From: an uncultured Bacteroidales bacterium
Lineage (GTDB): Bacteria > Bacteroidota > Bacteroidia > Bacteroidales > G3-4614
DNA length: 64,000 nt
Direction of reading: 5' to 3'
Assembly (NCBI GenBank): GCA_949297125.1
Contig: CASFRS010000003.1
Location: 1 to 64,000 of the forward strand
This document shows, piece after piece, positions 57,105-64,000 of the stretch (its first letter is position 1; every line of letters starts with the position of its first letter). The position numbers and the translations under genes are program-made. The notes under the pieces are model-generated. The model was not told the origin of the DNA. It did not search any database and worked only from the letters and a program-made list of their open reading frames with translations.

Positions 57105-57944
57105 TCAGCCGGTTACTGCCGCAGCCGTCTCTGTCCCGTCCGGCACGCCGCTTTTGCTGTTCTCCCTTTGGAGACGCTCGTCGCGTATGGCAAAGATACT
57201 ATTTACGAACGACTCCTGCGTTATTATTTTCTTATAAACTTTTCCCGCCGCAGCCTGCTGGGCGTCTTTCTTGGAAAAGCCGGTCCCGACAGCTGACATG
57301 ACGCCTTCTACCAGCAGTTCAAATGTAAACGAACTGCGGTTGCGCGAATCGGTATGGGCCTCCTTCAGCCTGTACTCTATCTGCGTACCGGTTTTCTGCC
57401 CCCACTCCATAAGGCGCGACTTGAAATTGTACTCGCTTGCCGCTATTTTTTCAAGGTCGATATACGGGGCTATTATTTTATGGCTTACGAACTTCACCGC
57501 GGTTTCGTACCCCTTGTCGATGTATATCGCCCCTATCAATGCCTCCAGTGCGTTCCCCCCTACGTGGTTGCTGGAGTTCTTCACATTGCCCGATGTCCTG
57601 AGCAACTGCGCTATGTTCATCTTGCGGGCTATTGCATCGAGACTTTTACGGCGGACTATCCGCGAACGGACGTTCGACAGGAACCCTTCCCTCCTTCCGG
57701 GGAAACGCCGGTATATTATGTCGCTTACGGCCATGCCCAGCACGGTATCGCCGAGAAATTCCAACCGCTCGTTGTTCAGCGGGCGACCGTATTTAGTCTT
57801 TATCCCGGCCGAACAGTGCGATACGGCCTCGCGGTACGGCTCTATGCTGTCCGGTATGAACCCCAGCGTCTTGTACAGAGACAAATAAGGCTCCTTGCGC
57901 TTCAGCGCAAAAAGCCTTATCTTGTTGTATAGTTTCCTAAGCAC
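57105..57944 (-). CDS. rnc: Ribonuclease III
   Basis: A 279-residue double-strand-specific RNase that processes rRNA. The catalytic domain has the signature [14 protein letters not shown] (about residue 38-51) and [18 protein letters not shown]. The C-terminal double-stranded RNA-binding domain (about 175-245) has [33 protein letters not shown] 30-residue tail is low in conservation. It is adjacent to fabF with no spacer, the acpP-fabF-rnc order being common in bacteria. Confidence 0.96.
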   Translation of the reverse strand: MLRKLYNKIRLFALKRKEPYLSLYKTLGFIPDSIEPYREAVSHCSAGIKTKYGRPLNNERLEFLGDTVLGMAVSDIIYRRFPGRREGFLSNVRSRIVRRKSLDAIARKMNIAQLLRTSGNVKNSSNHVGGNALEALIGAIYIDKGYETAVKFVSHKIIAPYIDLEKIAASEYNFKSRLMEWGQKTGTQIEYRLKEAHTDSRNRSSFTFELLVEGVMSAVGTGFSKKDAQQAAAGKVYKKIITQESFVNSIFAIRDERLQRENSKSGVPDGTETAAAVTG

Positions 57945-59207
57945 TTATTTTACGAATTTCTTCACTATAAGACTGGCGTTGTGGCCTCCGAATCCGAACG
58001 TATTCGACAAAGCTACGTTTACAGTCCTCTTCTGAGCCTTGTTGAACGTAAAGTTGAGAGAATAGTCTATTTCGGGATCGTTGTCGCCCTCTTCGTGGTT
58101 TATCGTAGGGGGGATTATATCGTTCTGCACGGTCTTTACGCATACAAGGGCCTCGAACGCCCCGGCTGCCCCGAGCAGGTGTCCCGACATGGATTTGGTG
58201 GAACTGATGTTTATCTTCTTTGCATGTTCGCCGAATACGGCCTGTATGGCTTTTACTTCGGAAATGTCGCCTACCGGGGTGGATGTGCCGTGCACGTTTA
58301 TGTAATCCACATCCTCTGGCGATATTTCTGCATCGGCAAGCGCATTCTGTATCACGAGCTTCGCTCCCAACCCTTCGGGGTGCGACGCCGTAAGGTGATA
58401 TGCATCGGCCGACATGCCGCCGCCTATTACTTCGGCATATATTTTGGCCCCGCGCGCCTTGGCATGTTCCAGTTCTTCGAGTACCAGACATGCCGCACCC
58501 TCGCCGAGTACGAACCCGTCGCGGCTTGCGCTGAACGGACGGCTTGCGGTCTGGGGCGAGTCATTGCGGGTAGAGAGAGCGTGCATTGCGTTGAACCCGC
58601 CTATACCGGTTATGTTTACCCCGGCTTCTGCCCCTCCGGTTATTATTACATCGGCTTTTCCGAGACGCAACAGGTTGAACGCGTCTATTATTGCATTGGT
58701 AGACGACGCGCACGCCGATACCGTTGCATAGTTCGGACCGCGGAATCCGTACCGCATGGATATGTGCCCGGCCGCGATATCCACAATTATCTTGGGGATG
58801 AAGAACGGGCTGAACCTCGGGCCGTTTTCCTGATGCTGGAAATAATAGCCTACCTCCTCTTCAAAAGTTTTCAATCCTCCGATACCTGCCGAATAGACTA
58901 CGCCTACGCGATCCTTGTTCAATTTGTCCATGTCGAAGGCGGCATCCTCCACTGCCTGAACGGCCGACGAAAGGGCCAGCGCCGCATAACGGTCGAGCTT
59001 GCGGGCTTCCTTGCGGTCTATATACAGGGAGGGATCGAAGTTCTTTACTTCACAGGCGAACTTGGTCTTGAACAGCGAAGCATCGAATAGAGTAATAGGC
59101 CCGGCACCGCTTACTCCGTTCAAAAGGGAATTCCATGTGCTTTCCACATCGTTTCCCAATGGGGTAACTGCACCCAGACCTGTTACTACAATTCTTTTTA
59201 ATTCCAT
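57945..59207 (-). CDS. fabF: 3-oxoacyl-[acyl-carrier-protein] synthase II
   Basis: A 420-residue condensing enzyme of fatty-acid elongation. The start RIVVTGLGAVTPLGNDVESTW is typical. The catalytic triad is Cys in VSACASSTNAI (about residue 164), His in NVHGTSTPVGD (about 306) and His in SMSGHLLGAAGAFEA (about 343). The C-terminal loop SNTFGFGGHNASL is present. It follows acpP by 16 bases and adjoins rnc directly. Confidence 0.97.
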   Translation of the reverse strand: MELKRIVVTGLGAVTPLGNDVESTWNSLLNGVSGAGPITLFDASLFKTKFACEVKNFDPSLYIDRKEARKLDRYAALALSSAVQAVEDAAFDMDKLNKDRVGVVYSAGIGGLKTFEEEVGYYFQHQENGPRFSPFFIPKIIVDIAAGHISMRYGFRGPNYATVSACASSTNAIIDAFNLLRLGKADVIITGGAEAGVNITGIGGFNAMHALSTRNDSPQTASRPFSASRDGFVLGEGAACLVLEELEHAKARGAKIYAEVIGGGMSADAYHLTASHPEGLGAKLVIQNALADAEISPEDVDYINVHGTSTPVGDISEVKAIQAVFGEHAKKINISSTKSMSGHLLGAAGAFEALVCVKTVQNDIIPPTINHEEGDNDPEIDYSLNFTFNKAQKRTVNVALSNTFGFGGHNASLIVKKFVK

Positions 59208-59223
59208 AAAAGCAAAAGTACGA

Positions 59224-59460
59224 TTACTGAACTTTGGACTCGATAAACTTGATAGCGTCGCCTACGGTTGCTATCTTTTCAGACTGATCTTCGGGAATGT
59301 TTATGTTGAATTCCTTCTCGAATTCCATAATCAATTCTACGGTATCCAAAGAATCAGCACCGAGATCATTGGTGAAACTTGCCTCTTCGGTTACTTCCGA
59401 TTCGGGTACGCTCAATTTGTCAACGATAATAGCTTTTACTTTTGATGCAATCTCAGACAT
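59224..59460 (-). CDS. acpP: Acyl carrier protein
   Basis: A 78-residue acidic helical protein that carries acyl chains on phosphopantetheine. The attachment serine is S37 in [16 protein letters not shown]. The helix I start [16 protein letters not shown] and the end IKFIESKVQ are normal. It is the first gene of an acpP-fabF-rnc block. Confidence 0.97.
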   Translation of the reverse strand: MSEIASKVKAIIVDKLSVPESEVTEEASFTNDLGADSLDTVELIMEFEKEFNINIPEDQSEKIATVGDAIKFIESKVQ

Positions 59461-59583
59461 AACTTATAAGTTTTAGTTAATAATTTTTTTCGTCTGCAAA
59501 GGTGCGCAATTTTCAAAAAGTAAAAAAATATTTCGTACTAAATTTTACAATTTTTACACACACTGCACCCTTTTGTGAAATTT

Positions 59584-60684
59584 TCAGAGCCTGAATCCGA
59601 GTTTTTTTAACACTTGGGCATACTTTTCCGGAGCATTGACCACCTTGTACGCCGGGAACTCCCTGCGCAGGGGATAATTGTTCCGCAATGCCTCGAATGC
59701 TTCCGGAGCACCCTTCAAACGGGCAAAATCGGCCCTGGGGTCATAGCTGTGCAGAACGGCCGCGAGCAGCGGGTTTTCCTCGCCGGCAAGGTCGATAACC
59801 GGGTTCTCCGGCTCGGGCGGGTATTGCATGTCCGGCTTCGGCATGCCGCAGAATGCCGCCACGTCGCACAGGGACATGTACGAGCCTACGGCTTTCCCGT
59901 CGTCGGAATACCCTGCTATGTGGGGCGTAGCCACGAACGCCTCGTCCAGCAGCGGGAGGTATATCCCGGAGGGTTCATTCTCCCAGCAGTCTATTATGAA
60001 ACCGCGTATCTGCCCCGAACGGCGGGCCGAGAGAAGAGCCCTGTCGTCGGCAACACCTCCGCGCGCCGCGTTTATGAACAGCGGGCGGCGGCGGAGACGG
60101 GAAAAGAACGCCGCATCGGCCAAATGCCGCGTGGGGTGCTTCCCCTCCTTTATCAGCGGGGTATGCAGGGTTATGACATCGCACCGGGCCTCTATCTCGG
60201 AAAGGGGGACGAACCCCGACGGGTTTTCGGCTTCGGCCCGCGGAGGGTCGTTCAGCAGGAGGTTGAAACCCGCCGCATGCAGCGCATCGGCAACGGCCCC
60301 GCCTACGTGTCCGACTCCTACTATGCCGACCGTAATACCGGCCGGCTCAACGCCTTCCGCATCGGTGTAGAGCAGCAACGATGCCAATATGTACTGGGCT
60401 ACCGACCTTGCGTTGCACCCCGGGGCATTGTGCCACTTTACGGAATGCGCAGCGCAATAGGCCGTGTCGATATGGTCGAATCCGCAACTGGCCGTCGCGA
60501 TGAAACGGCACCTGCTCCCTTCCAGCAACGCCGGCCGGCATTTGGTAGGGGTTCTTACAAAAAGGATATCTGCATCTTTTACCGCTGCGGCGTCTATCTC
60601 TTCGGTAGGGACATAGGTTACTTCCCCGTATGCCTCTATCCTTCCCTTTATGTACGGGATGCCGGCATCTGCAACTATTTTCAT
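59584..60684 (-). CDS. pdxB: Erythronate-4-phosphate dehydrogenase
   Basis: A 366-residue D-2-hydroxyacid dehydrogenase of the de novo pyridoxal phosphate pathway. It begins MKIVADAGIPYIKG, shows FIATASCGFDHID and NAPGCNARSVAQYI, the NAD-binding GIVGVGHVGGAV (about residue 116), the catalytic arginine region INAARGGV and TPHIAGYSDDGK with the catalytic histidine. The C-terminal dimerisation domain (about 285-366) is PdxB-specific. The ATG at 60684 is chosen since the family starts there. It stands alone. Confidence 0.94.
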   Translation of the reverse strand: MKIVADAGIPYIKGRIEAYGEVTYVPTEEIDAAAVKDADILFVRTPTKCRPALLEGSRCRFIATASCGFDHIDTAYCAAHSVKWHNAPGCNARSVAQYILASLLLYTDAEGVEPAGITVGIVGVGHVGGAVADALHAAGFNLLLNDPPRAEAENPSGFVPLSEIEARCDVITLHTPLIKEGKHPTRHLADAAFFSRLRRRPLFINAARGGVADDRALLSARRSGQIRGFIIDCWENEPSGIYLPLLDEAFVATPHIAGYSDDGKAVGSYMSLCDVAAFCGMPKPDMQYPPEPENPVIDLAGEENPLLAAVLHSYDPRADFARLKGAPEAFEALRNNYPLRREFPAYKVVNAPEKYAQVLKKLGFRL

Positions 60685-60820
60685 TTCCGTGCAATTTTCA
60701 TGGTTCGAGTATTCTTGCAGCACAAAGGTATAAATTTGGAGCGTTGCAATAATAAAAATTGTATGTTAGCAAAACATTTCGTTTCTTTGTAGCTTAGTTT
60801 TCCCTTAATTGAACAAGACA

Positions 60821-61426
60821 ATGACATTCTGCGAAAAGTGCAACAGGATATTCTGGAACGCATGCCTCGATTACCACAAAAAGGACAATGTGGATGCCTG
60901 CATGCAAAACCCGTTCGAGAACGGCAGCATTGAATCGGTCCTGTACAGGAAATGCTGGATAGATACGGTTCAGTGGCATCTTGAAGATATTATCCGCAAC
61001 CCCGAAATAGAGCCCATATCGGCTCTTTACATAAAGAGACGCATAGACAAGTCGAACCAGGACAGGACGGACCTGGTAGAGGATATCGACACCTACTTCC
61101 TGGAAAAGTACAGGGACGTGAAACCGCTCGACGACGCTACCATCAACACCGAAAGCCCGGCATGGGCCATCGACCGGCTGTCGATCCTGGCATTGAAAAT
61201 ATACCACATGCAACAGGAGGTGGAGAGGGACGGTTCGTCGGAAGCGCACAGGCAGCAGTGCCGTGCGAAACTGGCCGTACTCCTTGAACAGCGCGCCGAC
61301 CTTACGGCCGCAATAGACACCCTGCTCGACGATATAGCCTGCGGGAGAAAATACATGAAGGTTTACCGGCAGATGAAAATGTACAACGACCCGGAACTGA
61401 ACCCCGTCCTTTACGGTAAAAAATAG
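60821..61426 (+). CDS. DUF4254 protein
   Basis: A 201-residue, mostly helical cytoplasmic protein of the DUF4254 family, recognised by the pattern ESVLYRKCWIDTVQWHLEDIIR near residue 40 and the DIACGRKYMKVYRQMKMYNDPELNP ending, given in part. Function unknown. In Bacteroidota it is typically found next to a GT9 heptosyltransferase-like gene, as here (11 bases downstream), suggesting a role in lipopolysaccharide core assembly. The ATG at 60821 is preferred to an in-frame TTG at 60809. Confidence 0.85.
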   Translation: MTFCEKCNRIFWNACLDYHKKDNVDACMQNPFENGSIESVLYRKCWIDTVQWHLEDIIRNPEIEPISALYIKRRIDKSNQDRTDLVEDIDTYFLEKYRDVKPLDDATINTESPAWAIDRLSILALKIYHMQQEVERDGSSEAHRQQCRAKLAVLLEQRADLTAAIDTLLDDIACGRKYMKVYRQMKMYNDPELNPVLYGKK

Positions 61427-61437
61427 TCCTTCCCGTT

Positions 61438-62499
61438 ATGGGCAGTCCTTACGGCAACATACTTGTAATCCGCCTGTCGGCATTGGGCGACGTGGTTATG
61501 ACTATTCCGGTCATATACCCTGTCTGCCGGGCTTATCCCGACTGCAAATTCACGCTGCTCACATCGTCGGCCGCCAGACAGCTTTTCGTGGATGCCCCCG
61601 AAAACCTCGACATAATACCCGTAGATACGAAAAGGCAGTACCGCGGGATAAGGGGGATGCTGAAACTTTTTGCCGGGATAAGGGGGCGGCATTTCGATGC
61701 GGTTGCCGACCTGCACGACGTTCTGCGGTCAAAGCTGCTGCGGCTGCTGTTTTCACTGACCGGAGTACGCACCGCCCATATAGACAAGGGACGGAAAGAG
61801 AAGCGCAGGCTTGTGAACCATGAGAAAGGGGGATTTGTACAGTTGAAAACATCGTTCAGACGGTACGCCGAGGTTTTCGAGAACCTCGGGCTGAGATATC
61901 CGGGGAGTTTCTCTCCCGTAGGGACGGACTGTTGCGAGCCGCTCCCCGGCAGGCTGGTACGCGGAAGTTCGGACACCCGGCACTGGATAGGGATAGCCCC
62001 GGTATCGAAACACAAGGGGAAGAATTACCCTGCTGAAAAAATGGAGGAGGTTGTAAAACTGCTCTCGGACAAGGGAAACTACAGGATATTCCTGCTGGGG
62101 TCGCCGCTTGAAAAGGAACTGTTCGACAGGTGGTGCGCCAAATACGGGAATGTCTCTTCGCTGGCTGCCGAAAGGCTCGGGTTTGCAAGGGAGATGCGGT
62201 TTATCAGACAACTCGACCTGCTCGTGTCGATGGACTCGGCCAACATGCACATTGCTGCAACAGTGGGGACGCCCGTCCTTTCGATATGGGGCGCAACCCA
62301 CCCGTATGCAGGGTTTCTCGGCTGGAATCTCGGGGACGAATCGGTCCTGCAACTCGACCTGCCTTGCCGCCCCTGCTCCATATTCGGCAACCTCCCATGC
62401 AGGAAGGGGACATACGAATGCCTCGACATCCCGCCCGAGACTGTTGCGGAACGCGTTGCGGCCATTGTAGAAAAGAAGGATGAAAACGGTAATAAATAA
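61438..62499 (+). CDS. GT9 heptosyltransferase-like glycosyltransferase
   Basis: A 353-residue GT-B enzyme similar to ADP-heptose:LPS heptosyltransferases. The N-terminus ILVIRLSALGDVVMTIPVIYP (in outline) is diagnostic, and the C-terminal half shows GIAPVSKHKGKNYP, LLGSPLEKELF and MDSANMHIAATVGTPVLSIWGATHP. Two further CxxC-like cysteines occur near residues 312-330. It overlaps the kinase gene by 20 bases. The sugar need not be heptose in Bacteroidota, so only the general class is certain. Confidence 0.92.
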   Translation: MGSPYGNILVIRLSALGDVVMTIPVIYPVCRAYPDCKFTLLTSSAARQLFVDAPENLDIIPVDTKRQYRGIRGMLKLFAGIRGRHFDAVADLHDVLRSKLLRLLFSLTGVRTAHIDKGRKEKRRLVNHEKGGFVQLKTSFRRYAEVFENLGLRYPGSFSPVGTDCCEPLPGRLVRGSSDTRHWIGIAPVSKHKGKNYPAEKMEEVVKLLSDKGNYRIFLLGSPLEKELFDRWCAKYGNVSSLAAERLGFAREMRFIRQLDLLVSMDSANMHIAATVGTPVLSIWGATHPYAGFLGWNLGDESVLQLDLPCRPCSIFGNLPCRKGTYECLDIPPETVAERVAAIVEKKDENGNK

Positions 62500-63235
62500 G
62501 GATTTCCAGGGCATATCGGACTGGATAGAGAGCATCCCCTCGATATTCGACAACGAAGGGAGTATAGTATATCAGGCCCGCAACACCCTGAAACGGATAT
62601 CGCACGGCAACTGCGATTTTGTCGTAAAACGCTATGCCGTCCCCATATTCATGAACAGGGTTGCCTATACTTTTTTCAGGAAAAGCAAAGCACGGAGAGC
62701 CTATGAAAACGCCTCCAGGCTGACAGAATACGGGATAGCCACCCCCGCACCCGTTGCTTACATGGAACTGAAGAGGGGCGGGCTGCTGCACGATGCGTAT
62801 TTCGTGTCGGTGGCCGATGAGGCCCCTTTCATGATGCGGCAATACGTGGATTTCGTGAATTCGGGCGAGGATATAATAAAACAGTTCGCGCGCTTTACCA
62901 AGAGAATCCACGATGCGGATATACTGCATCTCGACTATTCGCCCGGCAACATACTGTTTTCCGTGGACGGCAGCGGCAAGGCCTCTTTCAGCATAATAGA
63001 CCTGAACCGGATGAGGTTCGGAGTGCCGCTGACCAGAAGGGAGCGGCTGCGGAATTTCCGGCGCCTTACACGCTCGGCCGAGGTTTTGAGGATAATGACG
63101 GACGAGTACGCTTCGCTGTGCGGCTGGGACAAGGAGGCGGCTTTTGAGGAGGCTGCGGAATACAGCAGGGTTTTCTGGGAAAAGACCGACAGGAAAATCG
63201 CACTGAAAAGGAAACTGAAAAAGGGACGCAAATGA
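62480..63235 (+). CDS. Kdo/lipopolysaccharide kinase-like protein
   Basis: A 251-residue protein-kinase-fold enzyme of the KdkA/InaA type. Visible elements are the ATP-anchoring lysine region FVVKRY (about residue 50), the catalytic loop [11 protein letters not shown] (about 152-162) and a DFG-equivalent [10 protein letters not shown]. These kinases phosphorylate sugars of the LPS inner core. Its overlap with the GT9 gene and the ATGA overlap with ruvB downstream show tight packing, though ruvB is functionally unrelated. Confidence 0.85.
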   Translation: MKTVINKDFQGISDWIESIPSIFDNEGSIVYQARNTLKRISHGNCDFVVKRYAVPIFMNRVAYTFFRKSKARRAYENASRLTEYGIATPAPVAYMELKRGGLLHDAYFVSVADEAPFMMRQYVDFVNSGEDIIKQFARFTKRIHDADILHLDYSPGNILFSVDGSGKASFSIIDLNRMRFGVPLTRRERLRNFRRLTRSAEVLRIMTDEYASLCGWDKEAAFEEAAEYSRVFWEKTDRKIALKRKLKKGRK

Positions 63236-64000
63236 ACGACGATTTCGATATACGTGCCGCGCGCTACCGCGACGACGACAAGGAGCAGGACCGCGTATTG
63301 CGCCCGCTGAGGTTCGACGACTTCAACGGACAGGGCAAAATAATCGACAACCTGAGGGTGTTCGTGGCGGCTGCCAAACTGCGCGGCGAATCGCTCGACC
63401 ATGTACTGCTGTACGGCCCTCCGGGATTGGGGAAGACGACGTTGGCCAATATCCTTGCAAATGAACTGGGTGTCGGTTTCAAGGTTACTTCGGGACCGGT
63501 CCTCGACAAGCCCGGCGACCTGGCCGGACTGCTTACGTCGCTGGACACGAACGACGTGCTTTTCATAGACGAAATCCACCGCCTCAGCCCGATAGTGGAG
63601 GAGTATCTCTATTCGGCAATGGAGGATTTCAGGATTGACATAATGATAGACAAGGGCCCGAGCGCACGGTCGATACAGATAGACCTCAACCCGTTCACGC
63701 TGGTGGGCGCCACAACCCGCAGCGGACTGCTTACGAGCCCGTTGAGGGCGAGGTTCGGCATAAACTGCCACCTCGAATACTACGACCACAAGATTCTGGG
63801 AGGCATAATAAAACGCTCGGCAAGTATCCTGAACGTGGCATGCACGTCGGATGCGGCCGCCGAAATTGCCATGCGCAGCCGCGGTACGCCGCGTATTGCC
63901 AACGCGCTGCTGCGGAGGGTGAGGGACTTCGCCCAGATAAAGGGGCGCGGCGAAATTACGCTCGATATCGCAAAGTTCGCACTTGAGGCGCTGAACATCG
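63232..64000 (+). CDS. ruvB: Holliday junction helicase RuvB, 5' part
   Basis: The first 256 codons of RuvB, the hexameric motor that drives branch migration with RuvA. The frame stays open to the window edge. [12 protein letters not shown] at the N-terminus, Walker [14 protein letters not shown] (about residue 60), Walker [33 protein letters not shown] and the [20 protein letters not shown] sensor II region are present. It starts with a four-base overlap to the kinase gene. Confidence 0.96.
   Translation, partial: MNDDFDIRAARYRDDDKEQDRVLRPLRFDDFNGQGKIIDNLRVFVAAAKLRGESLDHVLLYGPPGLGKTTLANILANELGVGFKVTSGPVLDKPGDLAGLLTSLDTNDVLFIDEIHRLSPIVEEYLYSAMEDFRIDIMIDKGPSARSIQIDLNPFTLVGATTRSGLLTSPLRARFGINCHLEYYDHKILGGIIKRSASILNVACTSDAAAEIAMRSRGTPRIANALLRRVRDFAQIKGRGEITLDIAKFALEALNI

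Overview
The window is an ordinary chromosomal segment of a Bacteroidota bacterium, most likely of the order Bacteroidales. Several things point there: promoters of the TTTG-N19-TAnnTTTG type, few recognisable Shine-Dalgarno sites, a TonB-dependent receptor with outer-membrane partners, a SusD-like protein, fused SecDF, a PorT homologue with type IX secretion (T9SS) sorting domains, and the DUF1573, DUF4254, DUF3109, DUF4876 and DUF6850 families. A tryptophanase-like gene and roughly 50% GC would fit a Rikenellaceae/Alistipes-like organism, but that placement is inference.

Layout. 0.2-2.2 kb: an AlaX-like tRNA editing protein and a GT87-like membrane protein diverge from a cluster of promoter-bearing repeats. 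2.4-7.2 kb: hisS-GNAT and two DUF1573 proteins with meaB. 7.3-16.3 kb (minus strand): a MalY/PatB aminotransferase, rmuC, a small T9SS-sorted protein, a giant orphan SusD-like/Ig-like protein and a tryptophanase-like lyase. 16.8-25.5 kb: gapA, an S24 repressor-like gene with trmB and mrp, cobB (minus), three FKBP genes in tandem and an Lrp regulator. 25.6-29.6 kb: HAD-ribF and recO (minus), four tRNAs, rpsT and a decayed gene fragment. 29.7-36.9 kb: an XRE-cupin regulator with an acyl-CoA ligase, proB and a secreted GH84 enzyme. 37.4-42.9 kb: secDF (minus), panB and a DUF418 protein. 43.1-51.1 kb (minus): a four-gene operon of TonB receptor, DUF4876 lipoprotein, DUF6850 barrel and a gingipain-like/HEAT protein. 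51.6-60.7 kb: an M16 peptidase, then a minus-strand block porT, cysK, DUF3109, gpmI, rnc, fabF, acpP, and pdxB. 60.8-64 kb: DUF4254, a GT9 heptosyltransferase-like enzyme, a Kdo-kinase-like protein and the 5' part of ruvB.

Most genes are housekeeping. I see no prophage, integrase, transposase or CRISPR array. Two observations stand out. First, a dispersed, tandemly repeated element of about 73-84 bp occurs at three loci. It ends in a Bacteroidota promoter, and its -33 box lies in the right arm of a small palindrome whose sequence changes between copies while the pairing is kept. Second, the TonB/DUF4876/DUF6850 operon ends in a predicted C25 (gingipain-like) protease with HEAT-like repeats, a candidate for an undescribed surface capture/processing system.

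Secretion genes in the window fit together: SecDF for export to the periplasm, PorT for the T9SS, and two proteins with T9SS-type C-terminal domains.
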